Assembly: GCF_035943795.1 (NCBI RefSeq)
Contig: NZ_DASZBY010000083.1
Span: 1 to 64,000 of the forward strand
Direction: 5' to 3'
DNA from: Aliidongia sp035943795
Lineage (GTDB): Bacteria > Pseudomonadota > Alphaproteobacteria > ATCC43930 > CGMCC-115725
DNA length: 64,000 nt
In this document: positions 46,670 through 56,385 of the stretch, piece by piece
Layout: every line of letters starts with the position of its first letter
Numbering within the stretch: the first letter of the stretch is position 1
Notes under the pieces: generated by a model
The model's input: the letters and a program-made list of their open reading frames with translations, nothing else
Told to the model about the DNA's origin: nothing
The model's database searches: none
Made by a program: the position numbers and the translations under genes

Positions 46670-47487
46670 TCGGCCAGTTCCCGCGACCGACGGGTCGCCG
46701 CCGCGATCGCCCGCACCATCAGGTCCGGCACGCCGCCCTCGGCCATCAGCACACCCAGGGCCGCCTGGGTCGTGCCATTGGGGCTGGTGACGTTCTTGCG
46801 CAACTGCTCGGCGGATTCACCAGGCGACTGGACGGCAAGCTCGCCGGCACCCGCCACGGTCGTGCGCGCGAGTTTCATGGCGAGGTCGGGCGTCAAGCCG
46901 GCGGCGACACCGCCCGCCGCCATCGCTTCCATCAGCAGGAAGACATAGGCGGGTCCGCCGCCGGAGGTGGCGGTCACGACGTCGATCAGCTGCTCGTCTT
47001 CGACCCATTCGACATCGCCGCCGGCCTGCAGCAGCCGGTCGCACAGCGCACGCTGCTCTGCGGTGACCCTGGCGTTCGGCACGGCGACGGAGATGCCGCG
47101 ACCGATCGCGGCCGGCGTGTTGGGCATGGCGCGCACGATTGGAGTCGCCGCCCCGTACAGCGTCTCGAAATGCTCGATGGTCTTGCCCGCGGCGATCGAC
47201 AGCACGACCGCGCCCCGGCCGACGATGTCGCGATAGACCGGCGCCGCGTTTGCCATCATCTGCGGCTTGACGGCGATGACGACCACATCGGGCGCGAAAC
47301 CCGCCGGCAGGTCGAGACCCGACTTGACCGCGAGCACCCTGCTGTCGCCGGCGAAGGCATCCGGGCCTGGGCCGGGATCGACGGCCACGGCACGCGCGAT
47401 CGCCCCACCCTTCAGCCAGCCCGCCAGCAACGCTCCGCCCATCTTGCCGCAGCCGATGAGCAGGACTTCCGTATTGTTTGTCGTCAT
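46666..47487 (-). CDS. proC: pyrroline-5-carboxylate reductase
   Basis: A 273-residue enzyme catalysing the last step of proline synthesis with NAD(P)H. The Rossmann motif is LLIGCGKMGGALL, followed by VVIAVKPQMM and AMPNTPAAIGRG. The C-terminal signature around ATSGGGPAYVFLLMEAMA is present, with SPNGTTQAALGVL. Usual length. The gene overlaps the YbaK-family gene and lies 8 bp downstream of ybjN. Confidence 0.95.
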   Translation of the reverse strand: MTTNNTEVLLIGCGKMGGALLAGWLKGGAIARAVAVDPGPGPDAFAGDSRVLAVKSGLDLPAGFAPDVVVIAVKPQMMANAAPVYRDIVGRGAVVLSIAAGKTIEHFETLYGAATPIVRAMPNTPAAIGRGISVAVPNARVTAEQRALCDRLLQAGGDVEWVEDEQLIDVVTATSGGGPAYVFLLMEAMAAGGVAAGLTPDLAMKLARTTVAGAGELAVQSPGESAEQLRKNVTSPNGTTQAALGVLMAEGGVPDLMVRAIAAATRRSRELAD

Positions 47488-47495
47488 GAAACGGT

Positions 47496-47999
47496 TCAGG
47501 CCTCGCCCACGGGTTCGATCATGGCGGAGATGACGGCTTCATCGGCCGTCTTGCCGCCCCAGATCACGAACTGGAAGGCCGGATAGAACCGCTCGCACTC
47601 GGTCAGCGCCATGTCGACCAGATCCTCGATCTGCTCGACCGAGGCGCCCATGGCACCGCGCAGCAGCACGGCATGGCGGAACATCGGCAGGCTGGTATCG
47701 GAGCAGACGTCGAAATGTCCGAGCCACATCTTCTCGTTCACGACCGCCAACAGCTCGTAGACCGGCAGCTTGCGCGCCTTCGGCACCTTCATGTCGAAGC
47801 TGCAGGAGAAATGCAGCGCGCTGATTTCCTCCTGCCACACGAACAGCAGGCGATAGTCACACCAGCGGCCGGAGATCTCGACCACCATCTCCTCGTCGCT
47901 CGAGCGGTCATGCGGCCATTCGTTGGCCAGCACGATCTCTTCGACCAGGTCGATCGGATTGGTTGCGACAATTTCGGTTTCAGTGGAAAGCGCGGTCAT
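47496..47999 (-). CDS. YbjN domain-containing protein
   Basis: A 167-residue YbjN-family (sensory transduction regulator-like, DUF1790) protein with the T3SS-chaperone-like fold features GRWCDYRLLFVWQEEISALHFS and MFRHAVLLRGAMGASVEQIEDL. YbjN homologues affect motility and stress responses, but the mechanism is unknown. It is the first gene of a ybjN-proC-ybaK unit, an order common in alphaproteobacteria. Confidence 0.9.
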   Translation of the reverse strand: MTALSTETEIVATNPIDLVEEIVLANEWPHDRSSDEEMVVEISGRWCDYRLLFVWQEEISALHFSCSFDMKVPKARKLPVYELLAVVNEKMWLGHFDVCSDTSLPMFRHAVLLRGAMGASVEQIEDLVDMALTECERFYPAFQFVIWGGKTADEAVISAMIEPVGEA

Positions 48000-48157
48000 G
48001 GCTGCCCTCCTTCAGGGGAGCGTGGGGCCGAAGCATCCGCAGGGTCCGCGTCGGCTTCGATCCCGAGATAATGTATCGATCCGGGAGCCAACCCCAACAT
48101 ACGGTAGGGTGCCAAAGGCTCACGGGGTGTGCAAGCGCCGCGCCCGGCCGCTTGGGC

Positions 48158-48487
48158 TTACGACGCGTCGGACACCTTCTTCGTGCGAGTCGACGGCGCT
48201 TTCACCACGGTCGGCACGGCCAGCGCCGCGGCGCCGGTCAGCTCGGCCAACCGCGACTCCAGGGCCGCGAGCCGGACGGCGAGCGCTTCCTGCTCGGCCC
48301 GGGCCCGGGCGGCCATCGTCTGGACCGCGTCGAATTCTTCGCGCGAAACCACGTCCATGCGCCCAAGGACTTTTTCAAACTGTTCGCGCATCCGGGTCTC
48401 GATTTCCTCGCGCACGCCGGTCAGCGCGGAGAAGGCGCCGGTCGCGACCCGCGAAAGATCGTCGAGCAGGCGATTGTCGGTTTGCAT
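48158..48487 (-). CDS. ubiK: ubiquinone biosynthesis accessory factor UbiK (BMFP domain)
   Basis: A 109-residue coiled-coil protein. The BMFP/YqiC pattern is LLDDLSRVATGAFSALTGVREEIETRM, then MDVVSREEFDAVQTMAARAR, then LAALESRLAEL. UbiK helps the soluble Coq complex for ubiquinone synthesis. The Ala/Lys-rich C-terminus is typical. It is divergent from hldD across a 237-bp gap. Confidence 0.92.
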   Translation of the reverse strand: MQTDNRLLDDLSRVATGAFSALTGVREEIETRMREQFEKVLGRMDVVSREEFDAVQTMAARARAEQEALAVRLAALESRLAELTGAAALAVPTVVKAPSTRTKKVSDAS

Positions 48488-48724
48488 GGTGCGTCAGCCC
48501 CTTCCTGCCTGATAGATCGCCTCATCTTCGCATGCGCTAGCATATTTCCTGCGTCAGGCAAACGTCGATGGGGGCGCATCTGATCCGCGCCGGCTTCTCC
48601 GGACCGGCTCGCCAGCGCCGCCGACCGGACCGACGCTTGCCGCCCGCCCGGCCTTCGGCCATAAATCCGGGGGCGGGGCCGCATCGAATGCGTGTCCGCG
48701 CTCAAAGCTAAGGAAACGGTTGAT

Positions 48725-49711
48725 ATGATCGTCATCACGGGCGGCGCGGGTTTCATCGGCTCGAATCTGGTCGCCGCCCTCGAGGCGCGCGGCGGTGAAA
48801 GCCTGGTCGTCTGCGATTGGCTGGGCCTGGGCGACAAGTGGCGCAATCTCGGCAAGCGCGAGCTGCTGGCGATCGTTCCGCCCGAAGAGCTGTTCGATTA
48901 TCTCGACGAACGCCGCGGCGACATCGAGACCATGTTCCACATGGGCGCGGTCTCCTCGACCACGGAGGGCGACGCGGACCTGATCGTCCGGACCAATCTC
49001 ACCCTGTCGCAACGGCTGTGGGGCTGGTGCGCCGAAAGCCGCGTCCGGCTGATCTACGCCTCGTCCGCCGCGACCTACGGCGACGGCAAGGCCGGGTTCG
49101 AGGACGATTGGTCGAGCGGAGCGCTCGCCAAGCTGACGCCGCTCAATGCCTATGGCTGGTCGAAGCAATTGTTCGACCGCTGGGTCGCGCGCCAGATCGA
49201 GCGCGGCTATCCGGCGCCGCCGCAATGGGTCGGTTTGAAATTCTTCAACGTCTATGGGCCGAACGAATATCACAAGGCGGGCCAGCAGAGCGTCGTGGCG
49301 CAGATCGCCGACCACGTCATCGGCGGCGGGCGGGCCACTCTGTTCCGCTCCCATCACCCCGACTACGCCGACGGCGGCCAGTTGCGCGACTTCGTGACGG
49401 TCGAGGATGTGGTCGCCATCATGATGTGGCTTTACGACATGCCGAAGCTGTCGGGCATTTTCAACATCGGCACCGGCAAGGCGCGCAGCTTCCTGGACCT
49501 GGCCAACGCCGTGTTCGCCGCGGTCGACCGCAAGCCCGAGATCCATTTCGTCGACACGCCGGACAATATCCGCGCGAACTACCAGTATTTCACCGAAGCG
49601 CGGATGGACCGGCTGCGCGCCGCCGGCTGCCCGGTCCAGCCGACCTCGCTCGAAGACGGCGTGACCGCCTACGTGAAAAACTACCTGACCCAGGCGGACC
49701 GCTACCGATGA
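48725..49711 (+). CDS. hldD: ADP-glyceromanno-heptose 6-epimerase
   Basis: A 328-residue extended SDR. The nucleotide loop is TGGAGFIGSNLV. Catalytic Ser is in YASSAATYGDG, Tyr/Lys in LNAYGWSKQLFD, and FFNVYGPNEYHK follows. It makes ADP-L-glycero-beta-D-manno-heptose for the LPS inner core. The start at 48725 (MIVITGGAG) is canonical. The last 4 bp overlap lgt. It is the first gene of an envelope-related cluster. Confidence 0.95.
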   Translation: MIVITGGAGFIGSNLVAALEARGGESLVVCDWLGLGDKWRNLGKRELLAIVPPEELFDYLDERRGDIETMFHMGAVSSTTEGDADLIVRTNLTLSQRLWGWCAESRVRLIYASSAATYGDGKAGFEDDWSSGALAKLTPLNAYGWSKQLFDRWVARQIERGYPAPPQWVGLKFFNVYGPNEYHKAGQQSVVAQIADHVIGGGRATLFRSHHPDYADGGQLRDFVTVEDVVAIMMWLYDMPKLSGIFNIGTGKARSFLDLANAVFAAVDRKPEIHFVDTPDNIRANYQYFTEARMDRLRAAGCPVQPTSLEDGVTAYVKNYLTQADRYR

Positions 49712-50517
49712 TCGGCGTCATTCCCTATCCCGCGTTCGACCCGTTCGTGTTCCACATCGGATGGTTCGGCATCCGTTGGTACGCGATCGCCTATATCGCC
49801 GGCCTGCTGCTCGGCTGGCGCTATTGCCTCTATCTGGCCAAGCGCCCGCCGACGCTGCTCAAGACCATCGACGTCGACGACTTCCTGACCTGGGCTACGC
49901 TCGGCGTCGTGCTCGGCGGCCGCATCGGCTACGTGCTGTTCTACCAGTTCGATCTCTACAGCACCGATCCGCTGGAGATCGTCCGGCTGTGGCACGGCGG
50001 CATGTCGTTCCATGGCGGCTGCGCCGGCGTGACGATCGCCATGATCCTGTTCTGCCGCAAGCGCGGGATCCCGTTGTTCGCCTTTTCCGATATCGTCGCC
50101 AGCGCCGTGCCCCTGGGCCTGTTCTTCGGCCGGCTGGCCAATTTCGTGAACGGCGAGCTGTGGGGCCGCCCGACCGACGTCCCTTGGGCCATGGTGTTTC
50201 CAAACGGCGGGCCCGAGCCGCGCCATCCGAGTCAACTCTACGAGGCCGGCCTGGAAGGGATCGGGCTGTTCGTCATCGCCCTGGTGCTCGATCGCGCGTT
50301 CGAGGCACGCGTGCGGCCCGGCGTCATCACCGGCGCGTTCTTGATCGGCTATGCCGCCGCCCGGACGGTCAGCGAGCTGTTCCGCGAGCCCGACAAGCAG
50401 CTGGGCTTCCTGATCTTCGGCACGACCATGGGCCAGCTGCTGTCGATCCCGTTGCTGCTCGGCGGCATCTGGCTGATCCTGCGCGCCAAGCCGGTGGCGA
50501 CGACCGTCACCGCCTGA
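49708..50517 (+). CDS. lgt: prolipoprotein diacylglyceryl transferase
   Basis: A 269-residue polytopic enzyme that transfers diacylglycerol from phosphatidylglycerol to the lipobox cysteine. Hallmarks are IRWYAIAYIAGLLLGWRY, WHGGMSFHGG, the Lgt signature GRLANFVNGELWGR, and RHPSQLYE. It overlaps hldD by 4 bp and lies 4 bp from midA. Confidence 0.96.
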   Translation: MIGVIPYPAFDPFVFHIGWFGIRWYAIAYIAGLLLGWRYCLYLAKRPPTLLKTIDVDDFLTWATLGVVLGGRIGYVLFYQFDLYSTDPLEIVRLWHGGMSFHGGCAGVTIAMILFCRKRGIPLFAFSDIVASAVPLGLFFGRLANFVNGELWGRPTDVPWAMVFPNGGPEPRHPSQLYEAGLEGIGLFVIALVLDRAFEARVRPGVITGAFLIGYAAARTVSELFREPDKQLGFLIFGTTMGQLLSIPLLLGGIWLILRAKPVATTVTA

Positions 50518-50521
50518 GGCC

Positions 50522-51577
50522 ATGAACCTGCTCGAACGACGCCTGGCCGACGAGATCCGCGCATCCGGCCCGATCGGCGTCGACCGGTTCATGGGTGCGG
50601 CGCTCGAGCATTATTACCGCTCGCGCGACCCGCTGGGTGCCGGCGGCGATTTCACCACGGCGCCGGAGATCAGCCAGGTGTTCGGCGAAATCATCGGCCT
50701 GTGGGGCGCCGACCAGTGGCAGCGCCTGGGCGGTCCGCTGCCGCTGCGCCTGGTCGAGCTCGGTCCCGGCCGCGGCACCCTGATGGCCGACCTGCTGCGC
50801 GCGCTCCGCGTGGTGCCGCCGCTGCGCCAGGCGGTCGAGGTCCATTTCGTCGAGACCAGCCCGACGCTGCGCGAGCGGCAGGCGGAAACCCTGCGGCGGC
50901 TTCACCCGGATGTGGCGCCCCGGTGGCACGACGCCCTGGCGCAGGTACCCCAGGGCCCGATGCTGCTGATCGCCAACGAATTGTTCGACGCCCTGCCGAT
51001 CCGGCAATGGCTGCGCGAGCATGGCCGATGGCGCGAGCGGCTGGTCGGGCTCGACGGGTCGGGCGCCTTCGCGTTCGAGACCGGGCAGATCGGGACGCCG
51101 CCGGTGGATCCACCGCTCACCGCAAGCGACGGCGCGCTGTTCGAAACCTGCGAGCCCGGCCTCGCCATCGCCGGCGAGATCGGCCGGCGGCTGGCCGCTG
51201 CCCCCGGCGCCGCCCTGCTGATCGATTATGGCCACGGACAGACCGCGGCCGGCGAGACGCTCCAGGCGCTGAAGGCCCATGCTTATGCCCCGGTCCTGGC
51301 CGACGCGGGAGAAGCCGACCTGACCGCCCATGTCGATTTCGAGGCGCTCGGCAACGCCCTGGCGGCTGCCGGCGCAAATGTCGCACCATTGGCCCTGCAG
51401 GGCCAATTCCTGATCGAGAACGGCGCGAACCTGAGGCTTGAGGCGCTGTTGCGCGGCAAGGACGAAGCGGCCGGCCTACGGTTGAAGACCGGTGTGCGCC
51501 GCTTGCTCGATCCCATGGAAATGGGCAGGCTGTTCAAGGTCCTCGCGGCCACGTCCCCCGAACGGAGCCCGCCCTGA
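50522..51577 (+). CDS. SAM-dependent methyltransferase, MidA/NDUFAF7 family
   Basis: A 351-residue class I methyltransferase. It has the family-specific DFTTAPEISQVFGEIIGLWG, the SAM motif LVELGPGRGTLMADLLRAL, and LLIANELFDALPIRQW. The eukaryotic homologue NDUFAF7 methylates an arginine of a complex I subunit; the bacterial role is inferred. It is tightly placed between lgt and pgeF. Confidence 0.93.
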   Translation: MNLLERRLADEIRASGPIGVDRFMGAALEHYYRSRDPLGAGGDFTTAPEISQVFGEIIGLWGADQWQRLGGPLPLRLVELGPGRGTLMADLLRALRVVPPLRQAVEVHFVETSPTLRERQAETLRRLHPDVAPRWHDALAQVPQGPMLLIANELFDALPIRQWLREHGRWRERLVGLDGSGAFAFETGQIGTPPVDPPLTASDGALFETCEPGLAIAGEIGRRLAAAPGAALLIDYGHGQTAAGETLQALKAHAYAPVLADAGEADLTAHVDFEALGNALAAAGANVAPLALQGQFLIENGANLRLEALLRGKDEAAGLRLKTGVRRLLDPMEMGRLFKVLAATSPERSPP

Positions 51578-51618
51578 CCCAGTCGTTCGTCACCCTCCCG
51601 ACCCTGGCCGATCAGTCC

Positions 51619-52353
51619 GTGCTGCGCCATGCCTTCTTCACGCGCCAGGGCGGCAGCGGCGACGGGCTCTATGCGTCGCTCAACTGCGGCTTCGGCTCGG
51701 ATGACGATCCGGCGCGGGTCGAGGCCAATCGCGCCCGCGCCATGGCGCTGCTCGATCTGCCCGCGACCGCGCTGGTAACCGTGCATCAGATCCATTCCGC
51801 CGACGTTTCGGTGGTGGAACGACCTTGGCCACGGGCGGAAAATCCGAAAGCCGACGCGATGGTCACCGATCGTCCCGGGGTGGCGCTGGGCATCCTGACG
51901 GCGGATTGCGTGCCGATCCTGTTCGCCGACATGGAAGCGCGGGTGATCGGTGCCGCCCATTCCGGCTGGAAAGGCACGCGCGACGGCATTTCCGAGGCGA
52001 TCGTGGCGGCGATGGAGCGGCTGGGCGCCCGGCGTGGGCGTATCCGGGCGGCGATCGGCCCCGCGATCCAGCAGCAATCCTACGAGGTGGGACCGGAATT
52101 CCCGGAACGGTTCACCGCGCTCGATGCCGGGACCGACCGGTTTTTCGTGCCGTCGGTCCGGCCCGGCCATTTCATGTTCGATCTGCCGGGCCTGGTCGAG
52201 GCGCGCCTCGTCGCCCTCGGCCTGGGCTCCGTCGAGCGCAGCCACCACGACACGGCCGCGGAGGCGGACCTGTTCTTCAGTTACCGGCGCGCCACCTTGA
52301 TGGGCGAGCCCGACTATGGCCGAGGCCTGTCGGCGATCGCTCTTACCGACTGA
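51619..52353 (+). CDS. pgeF: peptidoglycan editing factor PgeF (laccase-domain, YfiH family)
   Basis: At least 244 residues. Zinc ligands are in VHQIHSADV (His), LTADCVPILFAD (Cys) and AAHSGWKGT (His), with a C-terminal EADLFFSYRRA tail. PgeF hydrolyses mis-incorporated L-Ser in muropeptides; older annotations call it polyphenol oxidase. The GTG at 51619 is the first standard start in frame. Homologues usually have ~15 more residues (TQSFVTLPTLADQSV here), which would need a CTG start at 51574 overlapping the upstream stop. Confidence 0.93.
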   Translation: MLRHAFFTRQGGSGDGLYASLNCGFGSDDDPARVEANRARAMALLDLPATALVTVHQIHSADVSVVERPWPRAENPKADAMVTDRPGVALGILTADCVPILFADMEARVIGAAHSGWKGTRDGISEAIVAAMERLGARRGRIRAAIGPAIQQQSYEVGPEFPERFTALDAGTDRFFVPSVRPGHFMFDLPGLVEARLVALGLGSVERSHHDTAAEADLFFSYRRATLMGEPDYGRGLSAIALTD

Positions 52354-52386
52354 CGGCCCGGACTGACCGCCGAGGGAACCCGCTTC

Positions 52387-53538
52387 ATGGCCATCCATTT
52401 CACGTCGGACGAACTCGCACAGCGCCGGGCCGCGGCCATCGCCGAGCTGGCGCGGCGCGGCCTGGACGGGCTGCTGATGTTCCGGCAGGAGAGCATGTAT
52501 TACCTCTCCGGCTACGACACGTTCGGCTACGTGTTCTTCCAGTGCCTGTATCTTGGCGCCGACGACCGGATGGTGCTGCTGACCCGCGCGCCGGACCTGC
52601 TGCAGGCCGAGCATACGTCGGTGATCGAGGACATCCGGATCTGGGTCGACGGTCCGGCAGCGCAGCCGGCGCAGGAGCTGAAAGGGTTGCTCGCCGGCCT
52701 CGGGCTCGCCGGCAAGAAGCTCGGCGTCGAATGGGACAGCTACGGCCTGACCGCGCGCAACGGCCAGCGCCTGGCGGCGGCGTTCGACGGCTTCGCCAGC
52801 CTGATCGACGCCTCCGACCTGGTCACCCGGCTGCGCGCGGTCAAAAGCCCGGCGGAACTCGCCTACGTGCGCGAAGCGGCGAAGCTGGCCGACGCGGCGC
52901 TCGACGCGGCCCATGCCGAGATCCGGCCGAACGCGTTCGAAGGCGACATCCTTGCCGCCATGCACGGCGCGATCTTCCGCGGCGGCGGCGACGATCCGGC
53001 CAACGAGTTCATCATCGGGTCCGGCGCCGACGCGCTGCTGTGCCGCTACAAGACCGGCCGGCGCCACCTGTCGGCCGAGGACCAGCTGACGCTCGAATTC
53101 GCCGGCACCTATCGGCACTATCATGCGGCTCTGATGCGCACTGTCGGCATCGGCCGGGTCGATCCGCGATTGAAGGACATGCATTCCGCGGCCCAGGATG
53201 CGCTGTTCGCGGCCGAGGCGGCGCTGAAGCCCGGCAACCCGATCGGCCAGGTATTCGACGCCCATGCCCGCACGCTCGACGCACGCGGCTATCGCCATGC
53301 CCGCCTGAACGCCTGCGGCTACGGCATGGGCACGACCTTCGCGCCGAACTGGATGGACTGGCCGATGTTCTACGCCGGCAATCCGGTCGAGGCGGAGCCG
53401 GGCATGGTATTCTTCATCCACATCATCCTGTTCGATGCCGATACCGGCCTCGCCATGAGCCTCGGCCGCAGTTCGGTCGTGGGTTCGCGCAAGGCGGAAA
53501 CACTCTCGACGGCATCGGTCGATCTCGTCATCAAATGA
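52387..53538 (+). CDS. M24 (pita-bread fold) protein, creatinase/ectoine-hydrolase-like, metal ligands missing
   Basis: A 383-residue protein. The N-terminal creatinase domain has LLMFRQESMYYLSGYDTFGYVF and the C-terminal M24 domain starts near residue 155. The usual metal ligands are not conserved: the first Asp position reads LTLEFAGTYRHYHAALMRT, the His position reads NACGYGMGTTF, and the first Glu position lies in PGMVFFIHIILFD. This matches the creatinase/ectoine hydrolase branch, which works without metal, rather than true Xaa-Pro aminopeptidases. No ectoine genes are nearby, so the substrate is unknown. Confidence 0.87.
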   Translation: MAIHFTSDELAQRRAAAIAELARRGLDGLLMFRQESMYYLSGYDTFGYVFFQCLYLGADDRMVLLTRAPDLLQAEHTSVIEDIRIWVDGPAAQPAQELKGLLAGLGLAGKKLGVEWDSYGLTARNGQRLAAAFDGFASLIDASDLVTRLRAVKSPAELAYVREAAKLADAALDAAHAEIRPNAFEGDILAAMHGAIFRGGGDDPANEFIIGSGADALLCRYKTGRRHLSAEDQLTLEFAGTYRHYHAALMRTVGIGRVDPRLKDMHSAAQDALFAAEAALKPGNPIGQVFDAHARTLDARGYRHARLNACGYGMGTTFAPNWMDWPMFYAGNPVEAEPGMVFFIHIILFDADTGLAMSLGRSSVVGSRKAETLSTASVDLVIK

Positions 53539-53594
53539 GGCCGCATGGGTCGCTGTCCGGGCCTTCACCGCCGCTTCTGAAAGAATTCGCCTCG

Positions 53595-54467
53595 ATGTTC
53601 CGTTTCGCGCGCGCCCCGGGCTCCCCGCTCGCCCTCGTCGTCGGCCTGACCCTCGCCGGCTGCCAGCCCCTGCCCCATCCGTTCGCCGATTCGCAATTGC
53701 CGCCCGACGCGCCGATCCTGCAGGTCGCCGACACGGTCGGCATCCTGGTCGAACCGGTCGTCCAGGCCCCGTCGCTGGCCCAGGCGATGGCGACCGCGCT
53801 GCAGGACCGGGAAATCCCCGCCGACACCCATGCCGCCAACCGGCAGAGCTATCACCTGAGCGGCGATGCCACGGCGACCCGGGTTTCCGCCGGCAGCGCC
53901 ATGGTCGACATCCAGTGGACGTTGCGGAATGCCAAGGGCGAGACCGTCGGCAGCGACCGCCAGCAGGCGACCATCGCCGCCGCGGACTGGACCGGCGGCG
54001 CCCCCGAGACCCTGGCAGCGCTCGGCAAGGCAGAGGCACCGCGCATCGCCGCGATGATCCAGGAAGCGCCCCCGATCGAGCGCAATCCCGGCCGCCAGAT
54101 CTTCATCCGCCCGACCGAAGGCGCGCCGGGCGACGGCCGGACCGCCCTGCCCCGGTCGCTGGGCTTCCTGCTGACCCGCGCCGGCGTAAAGGTCACCCCA
54201 GACAGCCAGACGGTCGACGCCGTGGTCGTGGCGCCGATGGTGGAGCTGTCGTCGCTGGGCAAGGGCCAGCAGCATGTCCGGATCGTCTGGCACATCTATC
54301 GCCCTGATGGAACCGAGGCCGGCGAGGTATCCCAGGAGAACGACATTCCGGCCGGCTCGCTCGACGGATCCTGGGGCGACGTCGGCATGGCGGTCTCGAC
54401 CGCCGGCATCGACCAGATCATGGGCGTGGTGAAGACGATCCCGTTGAAAAACCCAATCTCGAACTAG
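53595..54467 (+). CDS. lipoprotein, unrecognised
   Basis: A 290-residue protein with a lipoprotein signal (LALVVGLTLAGCQPLPHP; lipobox LAGC, Cys near residue 20). The mature part alternates beta-like segments (VDIQWTLRNAKGETVGSDRQ; VRIVWHIYRPDGTEAGEVSQ) in two similar halves, which suggests a duplicated domain. I do not recognise a family; many alphaproteobacteria have a comparable gene beside prs. It probably sits in the outer membrane facing the periplasm. Confidence 0.72.
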   Translation: MFRFARAPGSPLALVVGLTLAGCQPLPHPFADSQLPPDAPILQVADTVGILVEPVVQAPSLAQAMATALQDREIPADTHAANRQSYHLSGDATATRVSAGSAMVDIQWTLRNAKGETVGSDRQQATIAAADWTGGAPETLAALGKAEAPRIAAMIQEAPPIERNPGRQIFIRPTEGAPGDGRTALPRSLGFLLTRAGVKVTPDSQTVDAVVVAPMVELSSLGKGQQHVRIVWHIYRPDGTEAGEVSQENDIPAGSLDGSWGDVGMAVSTAGIDQIMGVVKTIPLKNPISN

Positions 54468-54512
54468 GGTTTTCGGCCAACGCCCGCATCCCCTCCATGC
54501 ATGGCTGGCGGG

Positions 54513-54541
54513 TTGCTTGCAGGCGTGCGGTTTGTTACAAG
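54513..54541 (+). promoter_or_regulatory. sigma-70-type promoter of prs
   Basis: TTGCTT (54513-54518), a 17-bp spacer and TACAAG (54536-54541) lie 77 bp before the prs start, giving an estimated 70-nt leader. Confidence 0.5.
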
Positions 54542-54617
54542 TCCGTGCCATTTTCGGGAGGGTGCGCGCTGGGGCGACGCACAGTGTCTCGACCCGCCGC
54601 CCTGGACAGAGCCTTCC

Positions 54618-55550
<933 letters not shown>

Positions 55551-55739
55551 CCGCCCCGGCTCCGAACGAAGGATTTCGCGGTCAGGACCACCTCAGCCGG
55601 GGTGGTGCTGGCCGCATTTTGGTTTCGCCGCCCATGTTCGAACGAGCTGGGACGGCAGCGCCGAGCGGCACCCCTGGAGGCCGTCGGCGTCGCGGAGGTC
55701 GGACATCGTGTCGGACCCCGTATCACTGAGGAGTGCGTA

Positions 55740-56354
55740 ATGAGCGAGATCGTCGTTCTCGAGGCCGAGGTTCGTGACCGGGCTGGAAAGGGGGCCGCCC
55801 GGGCCACGCGCCGTGCAGGCCGGATTCCCGCCGTGCTCTATGGCGACAAGAAAGAGCCCGTGATGCTGAGCCTGGACCCGAAGCTGTTCGGTCGCCAGTT
55901 GAACAAGCCGGGCTTTTTCAGCCATCTGTTCGACCTGAACATCGACGGCAAGAAGCATCGTGCCCTGCCGCGCGACGTGCAGCTGCATCCGGTGACGGAC
56001 GAGCCGCTGCATGTGGATTTCGTGCGCGTCACGGCTCACACGAAGACCCACGTCAACGTGCCGGTGCATTTCGAAAACCATGCGGCCTCCCCGGGTCTGA
56101 AGCGCGGCGGCGTGCTGAACGTCGTGCGCCATGACATCGAACTGGCGGTGTCGGCCGACAGTATTCCGGAACGGATCGACGTCGACCTGACCGGCCTGGA
56201 AATCGGCGATTCCGTGCATATCAGTGCGATCAAGCTGCCGGAAGGCGCCCACCCGGTGATCGGCGATCGCGACTTCACGATCGCCACCATCGCGGCCCCG
56301 ACCGTGAAGTCGGCCGAGGAAACGGCGGAAGAAGCCGAAGCCGCCGCCGTCTGA
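55740..56354 (+). CDS. rplY: 50S ribosomal protein L25/general stress protein Ctc
   Basis: A 204-residue long-form L25 (TL5/CTC). The N-terminal 5S rRNA-binding domain (AEVRDRAGKGAARATRRAGR, IPAVLYGDKK) is joined to the C-terminal beta domain (HVNVPVHFENHAASPGLKRG) with an acidic tail. A GAGGAG ribosome site precedes the ATG at 55740. It is followed by pth 31 bp downstream. Confidence 0.95.
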   Translation: MSEIVVLEAEVRDRAGKGAARATRRAGRIPAVLYGDKKEPVMLSLDPKLFGRQLNKPGFFSHLFDLNIDGKKHRALPRDVQLHPVTDEPLHVDFVRVTAHTKTHVNVPVHFENHAASPGLKRGGVLNVVRHDIELAVSADSIPERIDVDLTGLEIGDSVHISAIKLPEGAHPVIGDRDFTIATIAAPTVKSAEETAEEAEAAAV

Positions 56355-56385
56355 CGACGTCGGCCCAGCGCTGAAGGCTAGCCCC

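Noticed and set aside
48000..48157. A tRNA or small RNA between ybjN and ubiK
   Set aside because: No cloverleaf pairing or T-loop GGTTCGA-type sequence was found; the stretch probably only holds a promoter.
51283..54039. A 918-codon open frame on the minus strand
   Set aside because: It runs antisense to midA, pgeF, the M24-type gene and the lipoprotein gene, and its translation is Arg/His/Gln/Asp-rich without any domain. Such frames are common in very GC-rich DNA.
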